DNA of 64,000 bases from Enterococcus raffinosus (GCF_018917525.1 NZ_JAHLOS010000005.1:1-64000); one strand, 5' to 3'; counted from the first letter of the stretch, positions 1 through 11,381 are shown. Notes: generated by a model from the letters alone, not told the origin. Made by a program: numbers and translations.

Positions 1-40
1 AATCGCTTATTTAGACGTGCCATCGAGCGAATAAAAGACA

Positions 41-88
41 AATCCGTAGCACTGGAGAAGAACAATTCTTCCACCAGTACTACGGATT
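41..88 (-). terminator. Terminator of the WxL gene
   Basis: Fifteen-base arms at 41-55 and 74-88 pair completely if one G-U pair is allowed on the minus-strand RNA. They are followed on that strand by a moderately T-rich tail (33-40). The hairpin lies 60 bases past the WxL stop codon. Confidence 0.7.
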
Positions 89-147
89 ATTTGTCAATAT
101 GCTTAAGTTAATGACATTGGAATCTCTTCCCCCACCCTCCTAGCCTC

Positions 148-807
148 CTACGCTGGCGCATCAGTTAACACCCATGTTAAATCTGCCGTATAGCTTTGTG
201 CTTCCAATCCGGCACGCGGTACGTGAAGCTTCACATTTTCATTTTGACCGTCTTTCCCTTCAAAGACTGCCGCAAAACCACCAGCACCTTGTCCTTTTTT
301 CGCCAACATTACATCTTGATATTCATCACTCAATTCAAAGAAATCATTTGCCATTTCGGGCGCTACTGATTCATTGTCTTTTGTCACGACTTTTCCATTG
401 GCTAACGACATTTTTGCTCCAGTTAGCTCTTTGCCATTTTCACCAACAAATGGAGAGATAGTTACACCAAGTGTCCAACCTTTTGCTCCACCTCGAGTAT
501 CGTTTACCTGCACGTGTGGCTTTTGATTCATTGCAAAGTAATCCGTATCTCCCTGTCTAATTTCTTGTTGACCAAATGTGATATTTGATGCAAACGGAAT
601 AGATAGAGCTCCGGTACCTCCTGTACTTGGATCATCATCATGAGTATCATCTGGAACAATTGGGTCCACATCTTCTCCTGAACCTGCAGTGAATGTTACA
701 TCTGTTTTGTTCGTATTTTCTGTAAGGTCAGCGGCAAAAACAGCCGTACTTGTCGCACTTAATGCTAATAACCCTAGTGCGGCAGTTGTAACTATTGCTT
801 TCTTCAT
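148..807 (-). CDS. WxL-domain cell-surface protein
   Basis: Secreted 219-residue protein of the WxL family, which binds peptidoglycan non-covalently through its C-terminal domain. Seen: a signal peptide (MKKAIVTTAALGLLALSAT, cleavage near AFA-AD), an acidic Asp/Pro-rich linker at about 45-65, and two WxL-type motifs, GWTLGV in the middle and LTWVLTDAPA at the extreme C terminus. AGGAGG stands 9 bases before the ATG. WxL genes usually sit beside DUF916/DUF3324 and further WxL genes; none is present here, so this copy is solitary and may use partners encoded elsewhere. A short dyad (TTAGTC at 834-839, GACTAA at 846-851) lies just upstream and could be a regulator site. Family call is firm; ligand unknown. 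Confidence 0.88.
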   Translation of the reverse strand: MKKAIVTTAALGLLALSATSTAVFAADLTENTNKTDVTFTAGSGEDVDPIVPDDTHDDDPSTGGTGALSIPFASNITFGQQEIRQGDTDYFAMNQKPHVQVNDTRGGAKGWTLGVTISPFVGENGKELTGAKMSLANGKVVTKDNESVAPEMANDFFELSDEYQDVMLAKKGQGAGGFAAVFEGKDGQNENVKLHVPRAGLEAQSYTADLTWVLTDAPA

Positions 808-936
808 TTTATAATTCCTCCTAAATAATAATTAGTCTAATTCGACTAAATCAATTCTCGCATGGCCCCCTTACTATTTCTAGTTCGATAATTTTCCTAA
901 ATCTGGAAAAAAATTAAAAATACTCCTTTCATCAAA

Positions 937-977
937 TTAAAAAAGGCGCATCGACTTTTACGTCCATGCGTCTTTTT
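937..977 (-). terminator. Terminator of the split Mga-like gene
   Basis: Imperfect hairpin (arms about 941-955 and 962-977) overlapping the end of the reading frame. A TTTTTTAA tail follows on the minus strand. Confidence 0.5.
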
Positions 978-2432
978 GATTGGCTATGTCATAGATAACT
1001 TTCCCTAATTGTCGCCAGTTTCTTTCGGTAGGGATGTTTTTCATTAATACTAGTGGTGTATTACCCGTATTGAAATAATAATTAGAAACGACTAAATCTA
1101 CTTCCGAGGCGTTTGTTTTATAATCGTAAAATGCAAAGGTATATGTATGACCAAAGTGTACGTTGATTTTGTTCATCAACCATAAGCGATGTGTGTGATG
1201 CAGATCGTCTTGTACTAGTATTTTAAGCGGTTCATCTCGGCTCAAAAACAACCCATAATAGTCCAAAACAAAATAGTAATTTAAAAATAGCTGCTCCCAA
1301 TTCTCTAAAATGTTGGAAATACTTTTATCTGCCATTTGATTCAATGTTTGATGAAAAGCTTCTATTATGTGATAGTGCTTTGGCTTCTCCACTTGAACCT
1401 CTTTCCTATAAGAACGATTGAAGAAGAGATCGGTATTTCCATAAAAAAGTAAACTTCTCTCGTGAAAAGCAATAAAATTAAACAATAGTTCTTGATCCTT
1501 TACGGCCAATTCAAAATTAAATGCCTGTTTCAAAGCAAGAGCTAGATTCTCCACTGCACGATAAGAATCGGTAGCAGCCTTTTGGTGTGCTGCGGCGTAG
1601 CTGTTCTCGTAGCATTTATTCCCATCAATAATACCGAAGGAGTAGATGACTTGGTAAAGAAAATACAGCTCATCGTTCTTTAATGCCATATCAGTCTTAA
1701 ATTGCCAGTTTTTCAGTTGTTCAAATGAGGATCTAAGTCGATGACCGTTCTAACACTAGCCTTAATTGATATGTCGGCAATTTTGCTTCTTTCCATTATT
1801 ATTGCCAACCAGTAAGAAAATATACGTTTCTGCAACGGTTCTAAAGAAATTCGATAGTCCTTTTCAAATCTTTCTATGTATGATTCTATTTTGTCCAGAT
1901 TTGTAGAGAATGGCCAATTACCAAAATTTTCTCGTGTTGAATGCCAATAAAAGTAGTAATAAAAGCAGCGTATCCTTTCTTCCTTCGCCTGTAAATGGAG
2001 CTTATAGGGCTGAAATCCAATGCGATAACGCTGAAAAAACGGATCAAGCAATTTTGCATAACGAAAAACGGTCGATACGCTCGTATATTGCTTTTCTGAA
2101 AAATCCTTTAACGATTTTCCAGGATGCTGGAACATAAAATCAATCAGCTGATAATTATACGAAGCTTTATAAAAATGAAGATAAATCGCATAGATTGGAA
2201 AGTCTTCTTCCTTTTTGACGTAAAAACGTTTGTTTTCCTCATTCAACAGACAAATTCTTCCATCATAGATTTCAAACAATCCTGATAATTCTTCAATATA
2301 ATGCAAGACAGATTTATTTGTAACTTTAAGCAAGCTTTTCAATTCTTTTATAGTGGACCAATCATTTTTTTCCAGTAAATGATCAAGTAAAACCACTTTT
2401 TTTACAGATGTTTTGGTTAAAAATGTTTGCAT
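958..2432 (-). pseudogene. Mga-like transcriptional regulator, split by a frameshift
   Basis: Two consecutive minus-strand frames (1713-2432, 239 aa; 958-1689, 243 aa) together make one Mga/AtxA-type regulator of about 490 aa, the length of the intact paralogue at 3495-4997. The first frame carries the N-terminal winged-helix region (LKSLLKVTNKSVLHYIEEL) and the Mga HTH (FSEKQYTSVSTVFRYAKLL). The second carries the C-terminal PRD/EIIB-like region (VDLVVSNYYF). The second frame stays open upstream of its ATG through 1713-1750, so the frames overlap. One extra base near 1716-1722, before CTGAAAAACTGG on the minus strand, would fuse them. AGGAG stands 14 bases before the ATG at 2432. Whether this is a true mutation or a sequence error cannot be told here. 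If intact, it would probably control nearby surface genes. Confidence 0.72.
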
Positions 2433-2480
2433 TTCTTCTAACTCCTAACCCTTTTTCCTTATCGCTTAATGACCAGCCAA

Positions 2481-2518
2481 AGAATAGACTCCCCTCAGAT
2501 TCGAAGGAAGTCTGTTCT
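2481..2518 (-). terminator. Possible terminator after the CPBP gene
   Basis: Imperfect hairpin (2481-2492 with 2506-2518) 13 bases past the CPBP stop. It has no strong T tract, so the call is tentative. Confidence 0.4.
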
Positions 2519-2530
2519 AATTATTACCAA

Positions 2531-3358
2531 TCACTTATGAGATAATGCTTTTGTTTTATATAAATAAAGGAGGATGCCTAAAGTAAACACAACTAAGACA
2601 ATTGTTGTTGACAGTGCTGCCTCCGCTCCAAACTGTCCTCCAGTTAGCAGCGAGTCACCTCCATGAATGATCGTTCTAAAGTATCCCGAATCGGTTGTTC
2701 CACTAACAGGAATTCCTAATAAAGCTCCCTGCACCCAATTCCAAGTAATATGAGCACCAATCGCCGTAAACAAGCTTCCAGTTAAATACATAAGCACGCC
2801 AAAAAAACACCCAGCAAGAAAAACATTCACTAAAGCTAATATGCTTACATTAGGATTTAACGCATGTACCAAAGCAAAAAGAAGTCCAGAGCCAAATAAA
2901 GCGATAATTGGACCAAATTTCATTAATCGATGTTGAATAAACCCACGGAAAAGTAACTCTTCACTCGTACCGACAGCTACGAAAATCACAAAATTAACGA
3001 GTAAATTATACAAATTCTGATCTCCTGTTTTCAACTGATAAAGCCCTGGTAAGTAGAGTGTTCCTGTAATTATCAGAAATGCACCGGTCCCTATCAACAG
3101 ACCATAAAACAACTGACGTCCATCACCCTTAGCCCAGCTTATTCCATAAGTACTAAGTGTCGTACTCTCGACTTTACTAGCAAAATAAAACCCCAACAAG
3201 CAAACAAAAATATGCACCAATGTCCCCACCAAGGCACTTACTAAAAGCATATTCTTTGGAAATAGTCCGGCAGCTACGTTATTGCTTATCATACCTAATA
3301 CGAAGCCAATTAGAGCGATAATTACTGCTATCCCATTCAAAAAATATTCTTTTACCAT
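2531..3358 (-). CDS. CPBP-family intramembrane metalloprotease
   Basis: Polytopic membrane protein of 275 aa, about eight hydrophobic segments, of the CPBP (CAAX protease and bacteriocin-processing, Abi) family. The three family motifs are visible: EELLFRG with the following Gln-His (about residues 133-145), a second-motif His in LVHALNP, and HITWNW near the C terminus. These provide the Glu and His residues expected for intramembrane peptide cleavage. A GGGGG-type RBS stands 8 bases before the ATG. Relatives are implicated in peptide-pheromone or bacteriocin maturation and immunity; the substrate here is unknown. No bacteriocin precursor was seen next to it. Confidence 0.85.
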   Translation of the reverse strand: MVKEYFLNGIAVIIALIGFVLGMISNNVAAGLFPKNMLLVSALVGTLVHIFVCLLGFYFASKVESTTLSTYGISWAKGDGRQLFYGLLIGTGAFLIITGTLYLPGLYQLKTGDQNLYNLLVNFVIFVAVGTSEELLFRGFIQHRLMKFGPIIALFGSGLLFALVHALNPNVSILALVNVFLAGCFFGVLMYLTGSLFTAIGAHITWNWVQGALLGIPVSGTTDSGYFRTIIHGGDSLLTGGQFGAEAALSTTIVLVVFTLGILLYLYKTKALSHK

Positions 3359-3494
3359 CTTAAATCCCCCTTTGCACTGTGCATATTAACATTTTTCACG
3401 ATTTTCAGCCAGATTTATACTTTTTAAGCTAAAAATTAGTAATCTATCAAACGAGTCTTTTTCTCTCATATATCAGTTGGTCTACCCTTTCACT

Positions 3495-4997
3495 TCACGA
3501 CAGCAGCCTAGCATATTTTTTATCTCGTATTTTATTGATAAAGGTCACCACTCGAATCCAATCGGAAAGATACTGTTTTTCGCCCCATTGAAAAAGATAG
3601 GGCAACTCGCGAGGGAAATACTTGGTTAAATCAATTGCATAATCGGAAATAACAACATCAGGATTTTGGCGGATACCGACAATGATAACCGGACGCGGAC
3701 TGATTCGCACCAGTGTTTGTTTTTGCAGCTGCTCCTCTAGTCCTCTCCCCTTAGACTCAATTGCTACCCGAATTGGTAGATCGCGATCCATCAATACATG
3801 ATACAGTAATTGCGAAACATAGTATTTAAAGGAATTTGAATTAAGTGTCTTCGTCCATTTTTCATCTGGGGCATCTACACTGTGGGCAATTCTTTCTAAA
3901 AGGTCAAAAAGGTAAAGATACTGTTCCTCAACCTCAGAAATAGTCATATAATCGCCAAAGGAATCGATTTGTTTGCCTAATCCAAATGTTAATAAAAACG
4001 AAAAAATGTAAGTGGTATTAATAAAGATGAAGCGTTTCTCATCCTGTCCGAAACGATATCGTAAATTTTCCTCAATTCGTAAGATACAATCATCGACCAA
4101 ACGCCGATAATCACTTAAAAAAGCCGGTGATTGCAACTGAATCTGCTGCAATGTTTCTTGAGAATAGCTCTGTCCTACAGTAAACATATAGTAGATATAC
4201 AGGAACTCATCATCAGGCAACTCCTTTTCAAAAAGTAGGTTAGCTTCAAAAAAAGGAACCAGTATCTCTTTTTCGAATAGTTCTTTAGACATAAAAGGAT
4301 TATAAAACTTCCGCACCGTTTCTGGAATTGATTGAATCAAATATCCTTGCTTGATACGCATAACAGTCACCGCTAAAAAATTGATAAAACGTTCTTTGTC
4401 TGCATGTCTGAGAAAAGGAAAATATTCAGTTAATCGCTGATAAATCTCAGTTGCACTTTTTTGAACAATCGGTGGTCGATTGCTATCGATTTCGTCATAA
4501 ATATGCCAGTAAAAACTATGAAAAAAATAACGAATGCGAAATTCATCACCTACTAAATATCCGTTCTTTTTTAAATTCAAACCGATCTGGTATTGAGCCA
4601 AAATGGGACTAAACTCACCAATTTGACGTTGAACCGTTCGACGACTAAGAAACTGGCTTTGACTGAAGGACTCCAATGACTTGAATTTCTGATGAAAAAT
4701 CGCGTCCCAAATAATGAAGGGAAGTGTTGACTTAGTTAGATCCACGCGAATTTTATTTAGCAGAAATCTCTCTGAGAATACTATTTTAGCTTCCTTATTT
4801 TCTCGTTCGATCAAAAATTCAGGGTAGCTTTGTTGAATGGCTTCTATCTGATCCAATACTTGTTTTAACATCGAATATGAAATACTCAGCTCATCTGTTA
4901 GTTCCTTATAGCTGAAAACAGAGTTGTATGATCGATAACAATACGTGAAAAACTTCTGTACTAGCTGATCCTGTCCCTTTATAAAAGAATCTAGCAC
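3495..4997 (-). CDS. Mga-like transcriptional regulator (intact)
   Basis: Cytoplasmic DNA-binding regulator of 500 aa in the Mga/AtxA group. Seen: an N-terminal winged-helix segment (YKELTDELSISYSMLKQVLDQI), the Mga HTH domain (FSQSQFLSRRTVQRQIGEF), a helical PRD-like middle (FHSFYWHIYDE, RFINFLAVTVMRI) and a C-terminal EIIB-like region (PRPVIIVGIRQNPDVVISDYA). I place the start at the GTG at 4997 because AAAGGAGG lies 7 bases upstream; a longer frame to 5069 has no such site. It shares its architecture with the broken regulator at 958-2432 and sits among surface-protein genes, which suggests control of adhesin expression. The target promoters are not identifiable from sequence alone. Confidence 0.8.
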   Translation of the reverse strand: MLDSFIKGQDQLVQKFFTYCYRSYNSVFSYKELTDELSISYSMLKQVLDQIEAIQQSYPEFLIERENKEAKIVFSERFLLNKIRVDLTKSTLPFIIWDAIFHQKFKSLESFSQSQFLSRRTVQRQIGEFSPILAQYQIGLNLKKNGYLVGDEFRIRYFFHSFYWHIYDEIDSNRPPIVQKSATEIYQRLTEYFPFLRHADKERFINFLAVTVMRIKQGYLIQSIPETVRKFYNPFMSKELFEKEILVPFFEANLLFEKELPDDEFLYIYYMFTVGQSYSQETLQQIQLQSPAFLSDYRRLVDDCILRIEENLRYRFGQDEKRFIFINTTYIFSFLLTFGLGKQIDSFGDYMTISEVEEQYLYLFDLLERIAHSVDAPDEKWTKTLNSNSFKYYVSQLLYHVLMDRDLPIRVAIESKGRGLEEQLQKQTLVRISPRPVIIVGIRQNPDVVISDYAIDLTKYFPRELPYLFQWGEKQYLSDWIRVVTFINKIRDKKYARLLS

Positions 4998-5087
4998 CTG
5001 AAAGCCTCCTTTGTTCTTTATTAATTTAAAAATATAACAACTTTTTTCTTGTCTAAATAAATCATTCAAGATTATTTAGACAAAAAA

Positions 5088-5134
5088 AGCAGTAAAAATT
5101 TTCGAAGGATAAAATCCGAAGATTTTTTACTGCT
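5088..5134 (-). terminator. Terminator of the adhesin/winged-helix operon
   Basis: A long imperfect hairpin (AGCAGTAAAAA paired with TTTTTTACTGCT) is followed on the minus strand by TTTTTTTG. It lies 80 bases past the winged-helix gene. Confidence 0.75.
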
Positions 5135-5213
5135 CTAATTGAAGTCTAAAAAATGATGACCTATGTTTTGACATTCCATCGACACATTCATTTTTATACA
5201 TGGGTCATCACGC

Positions 5214-5909
5214 TTAATTTGTAAAAGAGGTCTTTTTTGAAACAATCTTTTTCAAGCAATAGCCGTTTCCCCAAGAGGTTTGCAACTGAGTCTCGTCTAA
5301 GCCATGCTCTGCCATTTTCTTCTTAAGCGACTTGATAATACCGGACAGACGACTTTCCTTCGCTCTTGAAGGTGTAGATTCCCATAGGAAATAGCACATT
5401 TCCGTTCGAGAAATACACTTTCCTATTGATTGCTTCAGCAAACGAAATACTCGATATTCTTGCTTTGTTAAGCGATAGTCGAAATTTTCCAAATCGAAAT
5501 CTTTTTCATTTACCAGTGAAGGTTTGCTTTTTTGCTCCAATGGCTTTCGGACTGCCATCTGCTCGCGTAATTCTTCAAAGCTCACTTCCTGAGAAACAAA
5601 TTGTTCGATTCCTCGTTTCCCCCACTGCTCACGAGTCTCTTCATCTAAATCTGTAATTGTTTTACGGATAAGTCTGCAACGAAATAGTTTCAATGTTTCT
5701 AGACAAGTTGCTACTTCCTGATCTGAAATCGTTTCGCTCAGAATAACTGTGTCAAAATAATCAAGCTCACTAGAAAATTCCTCTTTATCTGTGCTTTGCA
5801 AATCCAAAAGTACCTGATTACTGCACAACACCTCATACCCTAAATCATTCAGTTTCTTTACAAAATCCTGTTCGTATGAATAACTTTTTGTTAAAAGTAA
5901 AACTGTCAT
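5214..5909 (-). CDS. Winged-helix (OmpR-type) response-regulator-like protein
   Basis: Protein of 231 aa with a C-terminal Trans_reg_C winged-helix domain (about 140-220: RLTKQEYRVFRLLKQSIGK, then WGNGYCLKK). The N-terminal 110 residues resemble a receiver (MTVLLLTKS..., FDTVILSETI), but the acidic phospho-acceptor pattern is not evident, so it may work without phosphorylation. It starts 24 bases after the adhesin stop with no terminator between them, so it is probably co-transcribed with the adhesin. A role in adhesin regulation is inference. No histidine kinase gene is nearby. Confidence 0.7.
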   Translation of the reverse strand: MTVLLLTKSYSYEQDFVKKLNDLGYEVLCSNQVLLDLQSTDKEEFSSELDYFDTVILSETISDQEVATCLETLKLFRCRLIRKTITDLDEETREQWGKRGIEQFVSQEVSFEELREQMAVRKPLEQKSKPSLVNEKDFDLENFDYRLTKQEYRVFRLLKQSIGKCISRTEMCYFLWESTPSRAKESRLSGIIKSLKKKMAEHGLDETQLQTSWGNGYCLKKIVSKKTSFTN

Positions 5910-5933
5910 TAAATCCTCTCATTTCATGTTTTC

Positions 5934-8900
5934 TTAAATGCTCTTTTTTGTAACTTTTAATACAACAATTCCCAATAAAGTCAATAGCATTAAAACGCCC
6001 AAAGTGATCCAACCGCTGCTGTTTTGACTTCCTGTGCTTGGTAAGCGTTTAGAAGTCGTAGATGTGCTTCTCGTTGTAATTTGATGAGTCATCGCACTCT
6101 TCTTCGTTTTTTCTACCTCTGGCTCTGTTATTGGCGTATTTTCTTTGGTAACCTCTTTTACATTTGGTTGTTTGTTTTTTACGGAAAACTCAATTGGTGT
6201 GGCATCTAATTGATACCCTTTTGGTGCCTTAGTTTCGATCAGCTTATAGCTTCCATCAATCAATCCTTTAATAACTATCGTTCCATCCTTACCAGTAACG
6301 ATCATTTCATGACCCTTCACTACCTTATCTTCACTAGTCATCAATTTGAATTCTGCATTTGCCAATCTCTTGCCAGTTTCACTATCTGTCTTTTTCAATA
6401 ACAGTTCACCCGGTGGAATTTCTTTTTCAGGAGTAAAATGATTTGTGAAAATCGGCTGTCTTCCGGCTTCAACACCCTCGTAAACAACGGAAGTCTCAAG
6501 CTTTCCAGCTTTCTCCTCAACAGTCACAATCACATTGTACGTTGTCTCATCGTAGGTAATTCCTATTGCTTTTTCGGCTGGGATTACTTCAGAAATCGTA
6601 TACTCGTAAGTTCCTGTTTTTCCATACTCGATCGTTTCAAATGTAATCTTTCCATCGGCTACATTTGTTTGGGTTTCATCCACCCCTTCGCCTTTCAATC
6701 GGAAACTAAACTCTTCAGCTTTTAGCTCTCGGCCTGTTAATTCCTTCTGAGCTTCTAAACGAATACTTCCCGGTGTCACTGCATAGGTGTTCTTGAATGT
6801 TGGAACTTCTCCGGCCTCGACATTTTCGTATTCGGCCGTTGCTTCTAGCTCGCCAGCTTTTTCTTCTACCGTCACAATCACATTGTATGTTGTCTCATCA
6901 TAGGTAATACCTGCTTCTTTTTCGGCTGGGATTACCTCGGAAATCGTATACTCATAGGTTCCCGCTTTCGTGTAGTCAATTGCGTCAAATGTAACCGTTC
7001 CATCTGCTGCATTTTTCTGAGTTTGATCTACGCCTTCACCTTTCAGATTAAAGCTGAATTCTTCGGCTTCTAAAGATCGTCCGCTTAATTCTTTCTTCGC
7101 CGTTAATTCAATTTTTGAAGAAGCTTTTCGATTTTCTAAAGAGAATGTATGATTTATTCGTTCTCTAGAAATGACAAACTCATGCTCCTGAACGTCCTTC
7201 ACATATCCTTCAGGTGCCTGGCTCTCAACAATGACATAGGTTCCATAGCGTAAATTAGACAGATGATCGACTTCCGCACCATTTTCAATGATTTTATCGC
7301 CTTTTACCTCAATATTTGAAAGCATCAGTGTTAGATTGCCTTCAGTATCCTTTCGATAAAGATCGAAAAAGGCTGAACTTGTAGTAATTAGCTGATCGTT
7401 CTCATCTAATTTCCGGAAGGTGATCGAGCCATTTTTTCCACTTGAAGTTCCTTCACCGTCTGTAGATTTCACCGTTACAGTTTTCCTTACTTCGTGGTAT
7501 TGGATGTCTTTACCATAAAGTGCTGCCTCATTCGCAATCACCTCATTATTTTGAATCCCCGGATCCAATAATGTCTGATACTCAATGATGTAAACAGAGT
7601 CGATCGTCTCACCTAGATGAATGGTTAATGTTTGAGTTCCTACTGTAGAATCCGAAGTAACAACAGGGCTGTTTTCTTCTGTAAACGCAATAGCCTCGCC
7701 ATCTTTAACAAATGTTCCAGAACCATTATTTTTTGCCTTAAAGACCTTCACCACTACATTTTTATCTGCATCATAAACAAATGACTGCTCACTGATATTT
7801 ACAGTGTCTTTGATGACTGGATCGTGAATTGTATGCCCGTCCTTATTTAAAACAACAGACCAATTGACTTTGCGGTAGTCTTCACCCGTTCCTTGTTGAC
7901 CGCCCTTAGAAATCCACGCGTCCTTCACACTTTTCTCAACAGTTCCTTCGACTGTTATTGGTTTATTATCTTTTACTGTCATCGTCGCAACGTTTTTGTA
8001 GGTTGGAACTTCATCCGCCGCTTTCGCCAAAACAAAAATGGCAAAGGTTGATTCTTTGTCTTTTAATAGGGTAATAGTTGGAACCCCAGCCTCATCAAGT
8101 TCATACGTATAATCAACGTTGACTACCCATTTCGCTCCTAATTGAGCAGTTTCTAGCTTACTAGCAGACACATCGACATCATAAATAACAAGTTCTTTAA
8201 GCGTTTGGCCTTCGCCTAATGCTTCTTTGATCGTTGTCTCTTTAGGAATGGTAGTTTTCCATGAATTAAACAACGCTGTCCAATACACACTATTTTCTGC
8301 TGCGGTCGTTTCTGCAAATGGATTATCATGGGTAAAGACCTTAGCTACCTCTGCCCCTTCTGTGAGATATTTCCCATATTTTGTTCCATTAAATGCGTAC
8401 TGTGTACTCACCCATGTAGCAAGTTCCGCACCATCTGTATGATTTTTTCCATCTTCACCGATATAAGTAACCACTACGCTATTATCAAATCTCTGTGTAG
8501 TACCCGTATCATGATGAGGCTGTTTGTCCATGAAGAAGTGTGTGTCATAATTAAAGGTGATTTGATCGCTTGTTGTTGCATAATCCCCAATTAATCGGAT
8601 ATTAAATCCTAACGAGTAATCTTCATCGCCATCGACTTTTTCTAGGATGTAGTCGCTATCTTTAGTCAAAACCTTATCAGTCGTTCCATCGTTGGCTTTT
8701 ACTACCAGCGATGATTCAATCAATTGAAGCGCACTCTTATTAATTCCAGAAAGAGTGGTATACCTATCTTTGATAATCGCATCTTTCATCAAAAGACGAT
8801 TCTTGTTCAATACCACCTGCCAGCTAATTGTATTCGTCGCATAATTCTTACTCGACGCTGTTTTGGTGATGCCTAATGCTCCTTCAACATCTGGTGTTTC

Positions 8901-10714
8901 CCCCGCATTAATTTCTTCTCTTTCAGTTCCATCAATAATCAAAGCAGTATTCTGAAGCTCACTTCGTAATGGCGTTGGCACATCAAATGTTTGGGTCGAA
9001 TACTTCACTTTGTAAATGCCTTTTTCTGCAAAATTTAACGTAAAGTGTACATACTCGCCGTTCTTTTCTTTATAATCAGCCGCTGCTTCCGAAAATGTCC
9101 ATTTATCACTAGCGACTTCATTGCCGTTTTCGTCATACACTTTGATGCTGTCTTTTAATAAATAGTGTTTTGCTGTATTCGGATCTCCATATCTTGAATA
9201 CATCCAGTCCTTAAGAGTTCCGCCATCAGTCATATATGTAGCTTTGATTTCCCAGTTAAAAATACCGGTATTTAAATCATAATCCGTACAATATTTGTAA
9301 TTGTCTCTTTCATCAAAAGACACACTCGCTTCTGCCGAATTAGAAATAAAGTTATCTCCGCTAATTGTTGCCTTATTCAAAAATTCCTTCTCGCTTTCAT
9401 CGGCCACCCGCATTTTAAGAACAATTTTTACTGGCTGATTCATCACATCAGAAGTAAATTTATAGACATAATCTGCGCCATCTCTCCATGAATTCATAAA
9501 GCCAGCAGGCGGTATTACCCATTCACCATTCTCATTCATCACATAATCCTGGGTATACCACACTGATAACCCTTCAGGCATTGTATCTCTTAAAACTGCG
9601 TTTCTTAGATCACGTCTTTCTTCATTCAAGATAATCGTCCATGTCACTGAATTATCGGTTTCAATTTCTCCGCTTTTACGACTGGAAGGATAATCTTAAT
9701 TTCAACTCCAGCCTCGTCTGTGATCCCTGTAGGAATCTCAATGGTTTCACTCTCTGTGGTTATTTTTAATTCCGTTCTTAAATCAATCGTTCCTTGACGA
9801 TCGCTTAAATTTTCAACTTTGTCATTAAAAGAGACGGTTAAAAGCCCATTCAAGTCTAAGGTGAATTCCCCTAAAACATCTCCATCCTGATTTTTCAGCA
9901 CATCTGTTACGGCATTATGAATAGAAAAATAGTCTGGCAGCTGATACGTATAAAAGTCACCATCCTGAATGATTTCGGCGTCATCTAATACCCAATCAAA
10001 ATGAATCTTGATATTGGCATCTTGTACAGCGGGATTTTCTGTAGTAAATTCTTGATCATTAAAATCCGTAATCTTAATATTGGTAAATAAATCCACACCA
10101 CGAACATTCAGATTTGACTCATGATCAGCTCGAGTTTCCCTTTTAGCCATTATCTGATCCACTTCAGCTTGCTTAACTATATCGGCCGTTGGATCTGAAG
10201 CTTTGCTGTAATAGAGGCTAGCCGTCACATTATTCCCAAAATCAATTGTTTCTGCTTCTACATTTTCTGATGTAGCTTCTGCCGTTACCTCAATCAACCC
10301 TTCATAGAACTTTGCACTAGCGAAATCCGGTGCAAATCCATCCGCTGTTTTTTGATAATTCTGTTTGAATTGAAAGATCAATTGTTGATTTTTTACTTGA
10401 TAATTCCCCATCTCACCTAAACTTCCTGATTGCTCTGGATAATGCAGGTTTGAAGGCAAGTCAATGATCGTTGTGGTGTTTTCTTCAACCAATGTCGGTT
10501 GGACAAGCGACCAATTCAATTTCATTTTAACCGTTGTTTTTGGGGCTATTCGATGACTATCTGAGATTTCCTGGTCATTACCATCAGTGAAGACCACCTG
10601 ATTTACTACTACTCCTGTTTGATCAGTAGTTTCAGCAACAACTGACATTGGAAAAAGGCCAATCATCATGCCTACTATTGCAGATAATGACAAAATTTTT
10701 TTTAATTGTTTCAT
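5934..10714 (-). pseudogene. LPXTG-anchored pilin-like adhesin, frameshifted
   Basis: Two overlapping minus-strand frames (9644-10714, 356 aa; 5934 to about 9680) would make one wall-anchored protein of about 1,600 aa. Seen: signal peptide (MKQLKKILSLSAIVGMMIG), several large beta-rich adhesin modules of the isopeptide-bond type, a SpaA/Cna-B domain (GSITFRKLDEND, PEGYVKDVQEHEF), two tandem FctA/Spy0128-like domains, another SpaA module (GELLLKKTDSETGKRLANA), a Ser/Thr-rich stalk, and the LPSTG sorting signal with hydrophobic segment and basic tail. One A missing from the AAA run at 9665-9667 accounts for the break: adding it gives KAEKIETDNSVTWTI. As written, the secreted N-terminal piece ends without an anchor and the anchored part has no signal peptide. 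No sortase gene is in the window. Confidence 0.82.
6433..7119 (-). repeat. Tandem FctA/Spy0128-like repeats in the adhesin
   Basis: Two direct repeats of about 340 bp (roughly 6433-6778 and 6779-7119) encode near-identical 113-residue domains. They share ELSGR/ELTGR, EEFSF, LKGEGVD, YEYTISEVIPAEK and TTYNVIVTVEEKAG. This is a likely site for unequal crossing-over. Confidence 0.85.
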
Positions 10715-11381
10715 ATTTCACGCCTCCCCCATAAACGCAAATAATTCGCCTAAATTTCTGGTTCTGTTTGTTAAGCAAACTTATCCATTAATTTATTTCT
10801 TCGCTTTTTATTATTTCCCAAACCTCCTTTATTACTTTTTCAGCATTTTCCACCCTCTTAACAGACGGACCTTCACTAAACTTCGCTGAGAAAAGCTTCG
10901 CCCATTTAAAGAATGGATAGACTCTTTCTCATCTATTATTATTAGTCAAATCAAGGCCTAGAAAATGACAAAAATAATAAAATAAGTCTATATTAACGTC
11001 CTATTCAAAATATAAATCTATATAAGGGTAAAAAATAAAGATCTGCTATCACAAACAGATCTCTCATTTCGTATTTTTTCTCTTTAAATACACGACGAAT
11101 ATTGCTTCTTGTTTTTCTATTCATTTATTTAATGCAGGTTAAAAAAAGATTATTTTCTGACCAACCGATATTTATATTTAATTTACAATTAAATATCTCA
11201 TAATGACTTAAAGAAACGTTGTTATCTTAACGTTTTTACTGAAGAAGACATTTTCTGTTGCTGTCTGCTATTTTTTTGTCACATTAGAGCGTAAACAAAC
11301 TATAGTTGATGATGTCTTATAAAATGGAGGCTTTTCTCAAGGAGCCCCCCATAGAATGCCTCTATGGGCTGCACAAAAAAA
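10715..11381. other. AT-rich stretch without a gene, upstream of the adhesin
   Basis: No credible coding frame was found. It holds the adhesin RBS (GGGGGAGG, 8 bases before the ATG), a hairpin at 11039-11062 (AGATCTG/CAGATCT, T-rich on the minus side) and a second hairpin at about 11345-11370. Much of the rest is above 70% A+T. A promoter for the adhesin is expected here, but I could not choose one confidently. Confidence 0.5.

Noticed and set aside
1690-1712. Programmed ribosomal frameshift as the explanation for the split Mga-like gene.
   Set aside because: No slippery heptamer or downstream hairpin is evident at the overlap; a simple indel is more likely.
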